From NCBI GenBank assembly GCA_008711295.1, contig VUYV01000016.1, forward strand, positions 56,897-120,896: a DNA stretch of 64,000 nt. Reading direction: 5' to 3'. The notes below the pieces were generated by a model. It was not told the DNA's origin and made no database searches. It saw nothing but the letters and a program-made list of their open reading frames with translations. The translations under genes were made by a program, and so were the position numbers. Origin of the DNA: Anarhynchus alexandrinus (taxonomy: Eukaryota; Chordata; Aves; Charadriiformes; Charadriidae). This document shows positions 30,236 through 41,220 of this stretch, piece after piece (position 1 is the first letter of the stretch; every line of letters starts with the position of its first letter).

Positions 30236-31570
30236 AAAAGAGAAGGCATGCTTGAAGGGAGGACATTTACAGAGAGGGAACTCAGAGGATGTTTTTCCTG
30301 GGAATTCTCATTTTTACTGATGTTTGACACGCGAGAAAATCACGCTCCCTGTTGCACAGAAGGTGAGAGAGGTTCCATTTTTTCTTGAAGAAAAGGTTTT
30401 ATTCCAGGGAAAATTCAGCCGAAGAAACAGGTTCTGCACTTGAGGCATTGCTTCTGTCATGCTCCTCTCACCCTCCACACGTGTTTTGCTGGGGGCGTGC
30501 ACTTAAATCCCTGTAATGTCAAGTTAAACACAAGAACTGTGCACTGAGCCTTTACACTTGAGGAGCATGACACCTCTGGCCATTCCTGGTGGTCAGAAGA
30601 GTCAGTTTAGTAGACCACACCAAAGCCAACACCTGCAGAAATCCTCCATGTCTGCTCAGCAAACCCAACCCACCAGACCCATCAGACCCATCATCCCAGC
30701 TCTGATCAAAGACCATGTTCATAGAAGAGGTAATGTTTATAGCTAGGGCTTTAGATGTTTGGAAACCCTGAATTTGATGCAGGGGTTCCCTGGAGAGCCA
30801 AGCCTGGACAGGACAGGACCATGGCACGCAGCCTGACGCAGCTGGTGGACACTGGGGCTTGTGGCCACCACAGCCTTTGTAGGATGTGGGCTCCAGGACT
30901 GCACGAGTCATGGTCTGACCTAACCACCCTGCGCTGTTTCAGGAATCAGGGAAGAAAGAAAAGCATGATCCAAGTTGCTTTTGCTGCAGGACGTTGTTGC
31001 AGCAAAGTCTGTCCACCTTGCAGGCTTCTGCACAGGCAGAAAGCACGAGTACTTGGTGCAGCAAGATACGTACGCACACACAGAACGGGAGTTATGCAAT
31101 TCAAATAACAAGAGAAAGAATAACAACATTGCACTTACACTGTTCAAATTTCAGCGAAATTAAAAAAAATAAATTAAAAATCCAACAACTATGGCTGCAA
31201 CATTTTGCAAGCCTAATGGCATAGGTAGGCTTAATGGCATAGGTAGGCTATGTACAGCTGGGGGCTAACTTGGGGTTATAAACTCAGGTTATAAATAGAC
31301 CTGCCTGGTGGAAGTAGCGGCATGTCCATAAGGAGTTACCAAACAAATCACTGCCATTTTCACCCTCTCTGGCAGGCCTGGAAGAAAGGTGTCACCAAAA
31401 GAGAGTGGCAGCTCCATGCTGACAAAGGCTTCCTTTCTCTGCTGTCCATCGCCAAAGAAAAGCATTTCTGTCACTTGACCCTGCCAGTCACATTAAAAAA
31501 TGAAAACCCGCCCAGGGGACACACCAAAAATGAGTCCCCCCCCCTCTGTCTAGAAAATAAATTAGTGTTT
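30236..31570. other. Intergenic, no gene seen
   Basis: Unique sequence. The only structure noted is an 18-bp tandem duplication at 31214-31249. Confidence 0.45.
31214..31249. repeat. Perfect 18-bp tandem duplication
   Basis: TAATGGCATAGGTAGGCT occurs twice with no mismatch. Confidence 0.95.
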
Positions 31571-31760
31571 GCAAAGAACGGCTTCAGATGGCCGAGGCCA
31601 GGGCAGAGCTGGCAGGAGCCGCTGGCCTCGCTGGAGCTCTGCCCTTTCGCGCCGGGCTGCACTTGGCCTGTCAGGCGTGATTAATTCTGCGACTAACGCA
31701 AGGCCACAAATGCACTTTGTCAAACGTTGGGGAAAAGCCCAGGCGGACCAAGCCCGGGTT
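31571..31760. promoter_or_regulatory. Candidate regulatory patch, CpG-retaining with hairpin
   Basis: Unique CpG-containing sequence includes a 10-bp inverted repeat, GGGCAGAGCT (31601-31610) and AGCTCTGCCC (31635-31644), followed by GCGCCGGGC and GCGTGATTAATTCTGCGACTAACG. AT-poor DNA with retained CpGs and a homeodomain-type ATTA core, set in AT-rich surroundings, suggests an enhancer. Confidence 0.3.
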
Positions 31761-33640
31761 TCCTGTGCTCCAGCCACCGCTGAAGAAATGCTTTTGAGAT
31801 AGCGAGTTCTGAAATTCGGAGTTAGTCCTCGGTGAGCAGGCGGTGAGCCTGGGCAGAAGGAATAAAGGTCTAAGCGGCACAGAGAATTAACTCCTTGGCT
31901 GGGGTGACAGCCACAGGGTCATGATAATTTTGCTATTTTAGAGTACACCTTGTTCCTGTTAGGACAGGTGGACAGTTTGTAGAATCTGATCTTTTCCAGA
32001 GTCTTTATATTACGCAGAATGACAAAGCGTCCTAAGCACGCCAAGAAGGAGGTGCAGAAGCAAAGAGGCGCACTGCTTGTGCTCCACCTTTCTATGGGTG
32101 TTGACCAGGGGGACACGGTGGCATCTAGCGGCCACACGCCAGAAGGCAGCAGCCACCGAGCGAGGGTGGCTTCCAGAAACCCGGGGGTTCAGCCCTCAAC
32201 TGCAAACCAGGACCAGCTCTACCCTTCGTCATTCCCGACAGAGCTTAATAACCCTTAAAGACTAACCAAATGTCTAGCTGGAAATGTCACCGCTTCCTTA
32301 CCTACTCCTCTCCGCTGCTGTTGGCAAGCTGTTACCCATTTCCAGTAGAAATTGTTCTTGCTGTAATTTAACATGGTTTCTCCTCTTTCTGTCCACCACG
32401 GAAAACCTATTCCCATAGCAGGCTGCCCCCCATCCCTGCGGGCAGGATGGGTGCGTTGGGTATTCGGCTGTGCACCAGCACCTCCTGCCTGTTGCTGCCC
32501 AGCAGCCAGACAAGCTGCAGCCCCACTTCATTTGGAAGCTGCGATAACGAGAGCTGGACCTTGCTCCATATGGAATTTTCCATATGTTGAGGATACTGCT
32601 GACCCCATAGCCTGCCATGCACGAACCAGCCCGTGGCCCCTTCTCGTTGCCTGCAATGTCACCTGTCCCTCGGGGTTGTCACTAGCCACCGATTTACACT
32701 CACTGAAAAAGCATTTCTGCAGAGCAGAGGTACAGTTTTTTGCCCTGCACATTAATTAAGCCACTTCAAAAGGAGGGCAAGTGTAACAGAAACCCTCATA
32801 TCCATGCCCCAGGCAGATAAGAAACGTTCCCGCCTGCTTTGCCTGTAGCGTTCATTGTGATGTTGGGAAATCGGTGCCTAGAAATAACCCTGTGTTTGGA
32901 CCAATGAGGTTAAAGCCAAACTCCAAGCCAAAATCTGGCATGCTTTCTGCAGTGATCCCCACGGTGGGGAGCTTGTCCCATCCTGAGCCATGTGAACTCA
33001 CCTAGGGGTGGGCACAGGATGAGTTTCAAGATGTTGTTTTTTGCTGTGCGGCTGGGAAGGATAAATACTCAGGACCATGGTTTGTAATGGGGAGAATGGA
33101 AAAAATGGGAAAACCAGCATGCTGAACACTCTTGCAGGATCCTGTGTTTTGGTGTTCCAAGGTGTTTTAACTTCCTACATAAAACCGAGGATGCTCTTCA
33201 ACATGAACTTATCATCTGGAGTATTTGATGTTCGCTCAGACCATCACTGAATTTTAAAGTTTTACACGTACTCATGTCTCATTTTTTCTGATACAGGAAA
33301 CCCAGAGCAGACCGCCCCCTTGCTCTGTCGCTGGCACCGTCCAGAGACAAAGCCTTTTGCTTTATGGGAGGGGTGGTGAAGAAAAGCACTCGTTTCACAG
33401 GGCAGGATTGTGTCTTAAAAAAAACATCAGCAGTCCCTCTTAAAAAAAATCTGGATGGGTTCCACAATACCACACAGCCTGTAATTGCTCTTATTTGACT
33501 CCAAAACCAAAATGAAACCTGGCACATGCTCCCAGCCGTGCTTGCTTACATGTGAATATTCCATATTTGCACATTTTAAAAGTGTGTTGCTGCTCTGCTT
33601 TGATTTTAGGCTCAGATAAGAGTGCGGATAACTCACTGCC
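31761..33640. other. Intergenic, no gene seen
   Basis: Unique sequence. A near-palindrome at 32567-32586 is the only structure. Confidence 0.45.
32567..32586. repeat. 9-bp hairpin CATATGGAA/TTCCATATG
   Basis: Perfect arms with a 2-base spacer. Each arm contains a CATATG E-box. Confidence 0.9.
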
Positions 33641-36600
33641 TTGTAAGAAATCCCTTACCAACATCAGTGTGACTTTGGGGTCTACATTTAAAAAAATAAA
33701 AGGAGGATCATTTCAGCCTGTCTGAGGAGACTGGAAAACTTACTAAATAATATGCTGATACTGCACTTTGGTTTAATAGGGTTGAGCTCTAGTTAAGCAT
33801 TTTAATGCGCATGTTGTAAATAAATAATGGAGGACGCTGCTTCTTTAACATGGCAATAATTATTTTAAATTAAACCCTCGTTACAAAGAAATTAACTTTC
33901 ACCTTGCTGACTCCATCACTTGTTCTGGAAGAGCTAGATCACACTTCAGTGGGGGGATTCTTCGCAGTTGGAAAGCGAGGGCTGCACTCGTTTGGGATGG
34001 GCATGAATTATTGAAACTTCCATCAAAAAGGAAAGCTGAAATTAAGGGCTTTTTGTAAAAACGCTGCCATCAAAACCTCACAAGTTTGTTCCACATACCG
34101 TTTGAATTTCCCAAGTTTGTGCAGTGAAAGCTCTCCCCTGTTACATCCAGCCAGATTTTTCAGATGTTGCTCCACTGGTCACCTAATTCTGTTGTTTCAA
34201 CTTAACAAAATTAAAATTTCTCGCTTTAAAATACCGTGCTTCCTTGCTTTGTCTGTAAAAGCTGAGAGAGAGTTATAGGCTTATGGGGAAGCTGGAACAG
34301 GTACCCGGGTGAAGCATCCACAGAGCTGCTGGTTCTGGCACACCTCTGCTCTATCTGCCCTGCCCAAATGGCCTCCTCAGCCCAGACCGGCAGGAACGCA
34401 TTTCAAAATCTTTTTATAATTTTAGTGTTGTTGATAGAGATATCTTGACTCTAATACTTGTAAAACTAATTTCAAACTTTGAGTTTAATTCATTTTTTTT
34501 ATGTTTGACGTTGCTACCTCTGGTTATTTGTGTTGGCCACTTTCAGGGTGGGAATAGATAAAACTGTCTGACCCCTACCAAGAACTTACTGCTGTTCCTC
34601 AGGGTTTCCCATTTCTGCGTGGTGCTGACTCTCGGTACAAGTGCACTGTCACTACAAGGGGAATAAAATAATGAAAGGCACAGGACTGCCACATCCAAGG
34701 CTCATGGGAAGGTAGACACCCTGTGAGCCATCCTTAGGTGCAACATCTACATCTAGAAAAGTTGGCATCGAGAAGAAAGTCACGCTTACCTGAATGGAGA
34801 AAAGTCCACCTGATGGTCCCATCCTCTGCTGTGGTTATCCCTTGGTGGTGCTTGATGGCATCTCTCTGGGGTGGAAGAACAGTCCATTCAGAGCAGATAT
34901 CAAAAGGCATTTCACACTCCTAATAAAACAAAGCTGGTACTTTCCGTGCTGATAAAAACTCAATCAAACAAACCAAAACATTCTTTATTTAATGTTTTAT
35001 TAAGTACGTTTCTTGGTGACCCCCCCACCCCCCATGCCTATCTTACCTTCCTTGAAGAAAAAAGAAAAGAAAACCACTTTTTTAAGGATGGAAACCAAAT
35101 TGGGTTTGATTCTCTTTGCTTTACAACTGCCCCTGAAAAACACAAGTATTCATCCATCACAAACGCCTGAAAACCAGCACACGTGGTGAGTCTCTCTGAA
35201 TTAACAGTGAACAACACATCTGCGTAACTGCTGATGTCCTCTTCCTGAAGGCTCTTGGAGGAAGACTGCTCTGATCTTTGGATCTGCCAAGAGGAGCAAG
35301 CTGGGAGATATCTAATGTATCTGGCATGTGTGAGCATCAGTGCTCCCTGTTTGGTTTTATAACGACCAATTTTTTGACCTAAAGGAGTTGGAGGGGAGGG
35401 AGGGGAAGTTATTTCCTCTTTAAAGGACTCCGAGATTTGCTGTGGGACAAGGCAATTCTGTGAAGCAAAGAGAGCGGGGAGCTACCCAAGAGAGTAGAGC
35501 AGGAGAGCACTACTTGCACTTTGAGGACTGCAAATTCGGGGATAAATTCAGACATAACGTAAAGGGACATGGCTGCTTCTGCTGCAGGTAAGACCATGAG
35601 ATCATAGCGTGGCTGCTTCTGCCGAGATCCTGTTAAAAACTTGGCTCTACCGTGACTCCTGGCAGTTTTGCTGCTGACTCAACAGGGTTAAGAAGTCTGA
35701 GGATATCTGAGCTTCATCAGAAAAGGGTCGGAAACAAAAAGCTGGGGAACCTCAGTGGACAGGCACTCATCCACAGCTGCTGTCTCCCACAGTGAGTAGG
35801 GCTAAAGGGAATTGCTTAGAATATGTTTGCAAAATGTATGTGACACCGGTCAATACAGGAGACAACTCATGTTATATCAGCCTCTAAACTCTTTGTCATG
35901 GGTAGTTTAATCACGATCCTTGCCATCTGGCCCTACACCGCTTTCTTGTGGGAGATGTGTGACATTCCCACTGCTGACGTTTCATGTTACCGAGGTAGTG
36001 TTTTGGAGAAGAGAAGCAGGGTTTGTATTTTGGTCCTGCAGAGCTACTAAGTTTTCTCACTGCAAAACTTCAGAGAACATCCTGGGTAGTGAAAAGCCCC
36101 TTCATATGCAGAGGGTGGCCTTCACCACCCAGCCCAAGCCCTGCTGCCTAAAGGAGAACATCCCTTCAGCCTGAAAGGATCATTTCTGGAGAACCTTTCA
36201 GTAGAAGTTAAAATTCCCTTTGGTGGGGATGGGAAGGAGAAAGCACCAACCTGGACTTTGAGAGCCCAAGTTTGGCTCTGCGAGGATTCGGTCTTGCAGA
36301 GATGGGGAAAGCACTCACTTCGCTGTAGTCACACGAGCGGGCCCACCAAAGTCAAGTGTTATGCACGTGCTCAAGTGCTCCAGCAGCTCAAGGGCAGGAG
36401 GTGCTGGCACATCTGGCAAGATGAAGCCCCATCTGAGTGCTGGAGGTAAATTTCTGGAGCTGACCACTTATTGCCTCTGCCTCCTTGAAGCAGGCTAGGC
36501 AGCAGAGGTTAAGCCCAGATCGTTCCCACCCAGCCAGTGCTGCAGCTCCGTTTCACCCCATCCCTGTTCCCCTTGCTGAGCTGCTGGAACCTCAGCGTCC

Positions 36601-36650
36601 ACCTTTGCTTCTAAAAATAGGTTTTACCCAGTTTTCGCCAGGGTAAGCAG
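33641..36650. other. Intergenic, no gene seen
   Basis: AT-rich unique sequence at 33760-34560, then mixed composition. Poly-C at about 35021-35032. No gene or repeat family was recognised. Confidence 0.45.
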
Positions 36651-38220
36651 ATTTACAGTAAACAGGAGTCGATTAGTTCTGTCCTCAGGAGAAGGTGTTG
36701 CCTAGAAATCAATGCGCAGTGTGAGGAAGGGCTGTCTGGTAGGACGGGTGGTTTTAATCAAAAGTATATTTAAATAGAGACTCCAAAGAAAACCAAGCAT
36801 TTAAGCACTAAGCCCTTTCAAATGTATCGCTAATGTTTGCTGCAGAACACGCTAATGACTGAAATACAGGAGTAAAAATGCAATGTAATATCATAATCAT
36901 GCAGTCTCCTGAAAATTAGGCTGTGTTAGAGCCACCCGTAAAGCTTAATCGAACAGCTGGAACCGTGCACGTTTGCAGAATGGACACCCCCCTCCCCCCC
37001 CTGATGTGGGGCTATGCGCTCTATCCGTTCCCATCACTCCAAAACAGGCAAAAATTGGCCCATCTCGCATTTATGTTTACTGCAATGAGGTCAAATAATT
37101 GAGCATTTCAAACACTTTCAGGCTAATTTTAATGAATACAACTTCCTCTGAAGGTTGCCTGCGATCTCCTTTGAAGGAACAAAAAAAAAAAAGATGGTAA
37201 CCTTAATCTTTAAAGTAGTTTGAATTATTTCCTCCCAAGCCTTTCTCTAAACAGATTAAACTCCTATTTGAAATGGAAGTAGATGTTTACTCTTGTAAAT
37301 AAGCATTTTCTCTTGTATCTAACGGTAAACAGATTAAAGGATTACGCTAAAGACCTTTCAAAATTTTAGTATTGGGCCCTGAAATCTTAGCGTTTGATAT
37401 CCAACCCTCACCGCAGCTACACGCAGGGCGGAAGGTTATTTTCTCCCATCAAGTACATCCTAAATAAGGAGATTTAAAGTCTTCAGTTTTGAAAGACTTC
37501 GTTCTTATCTGCCCTGTTGCCACTTCACGCAGGCAGGGGAGTACACAGCGCTTGGAGCATAAATGAGAATCAGACACGAAGACTTTATTTTAAAAAGTCA
37601 CAGTATGGGAAGAATTTACTTGATTTCTAATAATATATATAACATACAATAAAGCAGACCAACATATTTCATCCCCTGTCAAGAAAGTTTTGTCACTTGG
37701 TAATTTGTTTTAATATATTAGTTTCTAAATATAAGAGCAGTCAATCGATGCATTATTAATGTGATGTGTACGTGTATAAATATTCTTTTAACTTCCAGGA
37801 TGGTGGATATTAATGTTGTGGCATTTGAAAGCACGAGGCACTTGAAGCGCTCCATCCCGAGGCAGGAGCCGCACCGATTGCACCGAGCCCCATTTATAAC
37901 CCCGCCGGCCGGGGAATGAAAGGGCTTTGATGTAAAGTGTTGTTTAAATGCTCTCATGAATGGAAAGTCAGATTTTTTCCCCCAATATCTCTGGGAGCAA
38001 AACGCCTCCGTCGAGTGCAAGGGTTGTTTAGTTGTTGGAATAGCGATGTTTACAGAGGGAAACGCTGGTTTCTGAAATGGTCAGAAGTTGCACTGAAGAG
38101 AGGGTCTGGACATCAGCCAGCTGTTTTACCCCATTATTTTAAGATTTTCATTATTCCCGCTAACTTTTGCTTCCTTTCAAGTAAAGGGAGACTCCAAACA
38201 GCCTGATTTAGCTCTTGGTT
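36651..38220. promoter_or_regulatory. Candidate conserved non-coding block
   Basis: Unique AT-rich sequence with ATTA/TAAT cores runs across 36770-37760. A CpG-retaining core at about 37845-37920 (GCGCTCC, CCGAGG, GCCGCACCGATTGC, CCGCCGGCCGGGG) includes CGGCCGG. There are no repeats apart from a C-run at about 36987-37001 and A12 at about 37181. Enhancer-like, but unproven. Confidence 0.3.
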
Positions 38221-40590
38221 TATGGATTTGCTGCAGCCGAGAGTATTTCAAAAGGCCTGGGACGCCCCGCTGTGAAGGGAGGGAGGTGTCACCGTAACCT
38301 GCTTCTGCTCTTGCCCCAACCGATGGCGGCTCTGAGAGGCACCACGCTGGCTTAGATTGGCATAGTCCAATACTTTTATGTTAACAACACTAGAGATGAT
38401 AAAATGTCTTCAGATTTATCAGCTGGATGTATGATACTCACTAGCATTGCAGATCTGATCCTATATTTTCCATATAGACCACACTGTGATCACATACTTA
38501 TATTTGATGGAAGTCCAACACAGCTTGGTGCGATGCACTGTTGCAGTCCCTCATTACGTTCTGATTTTAGTTGCCAAAAAAAAAGAAAGGAGAAGCAATA
38601 TATGTAAGCAAGGTACATCAGCAATCTCAGAACTGTGCAAAATCAATCTGGGAAGCAGATGGACACAAGGAAAATACCCTGTCTGGTGGGGCTAAAGTCA
38701 TTAAAAAGGCGTTTTTTAAGTAGGTGAGGACAAAATCTAATTCCAGCAGGTGGGCTGGTCTGGTCAGATGAAAACGACAAAATTGTCAATAATAATGCAG
38801 AACTGGGAGAGGCTGAGAAGAGACATTTCTTTTTGCCCGTTGGCAATAGCCAGAAAATACGGTCACAGCAGGCGACGGGGATGGAAGGCTTCCCATTCCA
38901 GCATGGGATGCTGAACAGGAGTTGCTCCAATGAAACGTTGCACAACCAGTAGGCTAACTGGGGTGCAGCGGTTTGAAAGAAGCTGGCTGAAGAGCCACTG
39001 CAGTTCCTAATGATGATTTCCACCCAGCGCCAGAGCATTGCTTCTAGCTGAGGGCACGAAAGGACAAGGTCCAAGGTGGTAACTGGAGCCACCAGAGACC
39101 CTGGCTGGGCTGTGTGCGTGTGGGGTTTGCTGGCACGGAGAGCTGGACTGAATTCCTCCCCCAGCTAGCAGTATTAGGGTCTTTTTACCCCACCAAACTC
39201 TCACCCTGGCAGGCTCAAGCACAGTGCTCCTGAGCGATGCTGCTCCCTCCCTGCTCATCTCTGCTCCCTCCTGTCCGCGCTGGGCAAAGCCACAGGAATA
39301 ATCGTGTTTTCAGTTGAGTGGGCAAACTAGGAGAACAATAAAAAATGAAAAGCTTATCCCAAATTATCTTGGATCAACAAGAGGATAAAAAAAAAAGCAG
39401 TGGGTCGCCCCCCCCGCCGCAAAAAAAAAGGAAAAAAAAAAAAGAAAAAAAAGCAATGTTTGAGTTTTGATGGAATTAAATGCCTTGTTTCACCCCAAAT
39501 GAAACAAGGTCATTTTGTCATGGGGGTTCTTTTCCCCCATTTTGTGTGCTAAAAGCCAACAAGCAAGCAAACACAAACATTCACTTGAATTACATTTTCA
39601 CTTAAAACATCACTTTGGAATTACAATTCAAGACACCAATATGTATTTCAAAACATATTCCAAAAAATAGCAAAACCCCCACCCCAAACTGACAATTTGA
39701 ACCTGCCTTCCTCGTTTTAACCCCCTTGCCAGCAGGCTGTGCTGAATCCAGAGCAAATTAATGAATAGCTGTGGTCACCTGAAACTTTCAGTTTTTGAAC
39801 TGAACATAGCCTACTCAGCCAGCAAGTTGTGCCCATCTCAGCTTTGCCAGGATCTGCAGTTAATTCCCCTAAAACCTTCAGAATTCCCCTTTATTGGAGA
39901 ACCTGTGTGTTTTCCTTCGGCTCCGGCTCCAGGGGCTTTTCCAGACAGTGAAACCAACAACTCAGCATCACCCCTGGGGACGCTTCTACCTGAGGATGAA
40001 GTCAAGCTGCTTGACCCTTTACATACTTTATTAATTTTAGGAGATTTTTTTTTTAAAGTATTTTTCTTAGCTAACGAATTAAAATATGAGATATTTGTAA
40101 AATTGTACAAAAGCAGGTAAGTAAATGTGCAATGCATCTGATGTGACATTAAAATTCTCCGTATTAATTAAAACTTGATGTTGCTTCATTTTAAACATGA
40201 AGCTTTTCCCGGGTGAAATTGTGACGAGCAAGAATATTTAACAAAGTATTTTTCCATAGCAAGAGCAAACTTTAAATTAATGGTTTAAAAAATAATAATA
40301 ATAAAAAAAACCCGAAACTTTTGCAGTGCACATTACCTGACCTGAAAATAATAAGCTTTAAAGTGTAGTTAGAAGCAGTCACTAAAACCATGGGAGACAT
40401 GATTTTTATTAGAATTTAGATAAAAAGATTTAATGTTTTTTAATCTATGAGACCACTGGAGGTTAAACTCCCCATCTGAAGTTAGTTTGTGTTATTCATA
40501 TACTTTTTTTTTTCCTTAAACAGATCTGCTCATTTAAAAAAAAAAAATAAGCGAAGGTCATCAGAGCCCACTCAATAAAGTATTTGGTTC
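38221..40590. other. Intergenic, simple repeats only
   Basis: A C/A-rich low-complexity tract lies at 39406-39455. AT-rich sequence with A-runs lies at 40280-40320 and 40503-40545. The open frame 39761-40120 shows no domain and is opposed by one on the other strand. Confidence 0.45.
39406..39455. repeat. C8 / A-rich low-complexity tract
   Basis: GTCGC8 is followed by CGCCGC and A-runs with single G interruptions. Confidence 0.85.
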
Positions 40591-41220
40591 ACCTTCATTT
40601 GGCTTCGAGAAGAGGCCTGTGAAGGAACAGGAGCTGCACTATGTTATAAACATCTTCTGGAGGTTTAGAGGTGGTTTTCCCCCCCTGGATGAAGGCTGGA
40701 CGGGCTCCGACGACCCTCTTTCAGGGTTTTTTGGCGAGCTGGCAGTATTTTACAAGGCTGTCAGCCGCAGCCTGCCTTATTACAGCGGAGATGAAATGAT
40801 GGTAACTGGAATTCCTTCATCCATAAATTCCACTTGCCATGGATATTTCCACATTCATTAGGAGGAGAATAAGTAGCAGCCAGGCGGTATCCGCAGAGGC
40901 TTTTACTGGCTTTTTGATGAACTGAGGCTGAAGGGGTAAAATACTGGCGAGGCCGTATTTTGATGGTTTGATTTCAGATATTCTACCTCTTCAACCGGGA
41001 AACCTTTGCCATGCTATCAAAGAGCGCACGGTAATTTATAGGCTATATACTTCAGTTGCTTCAGACCTGATTAAAACCCTCGGGCAGGTCAGCGCGCCGG
41101 GCAATAAGGGGGTAAATCAGCAGGGCTCCACGAGCTTCGGCAACGCAGCTCTGATTTACGCAGCCTGGGGCTAATATTTCAGTACCGTAGGCTAATATAT
41201 CAGTACCATAGGGTTTGGTA
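40590..41220. promoter_or_regulatory. Candidate regulatory element
   Basis: Unique, CpG-retaining sequence (CTCCGACGACCC, CAGCGCGCCGGGC, GCTTCGGCAACG) is mixed with ATTA-type cores. It ends in a 21-bp tandem duplication (41169-41210). The composition contrasts with the AT-rich flanks. Confidence 0.3.
41169..41210. repeat. 21-bp tandem duplication (19/21 identical)
   Basis: Two direct copies begin GGCTAATAT and end CAGTACCGTA or CAGTACCATA. Confidence 0.9.

Noticed and set aside
39761..40120. 119-codon open frame
   Set aside because: It is opposed by a similar-length frame on the other strand, with no motif and AT-rich 3' end.
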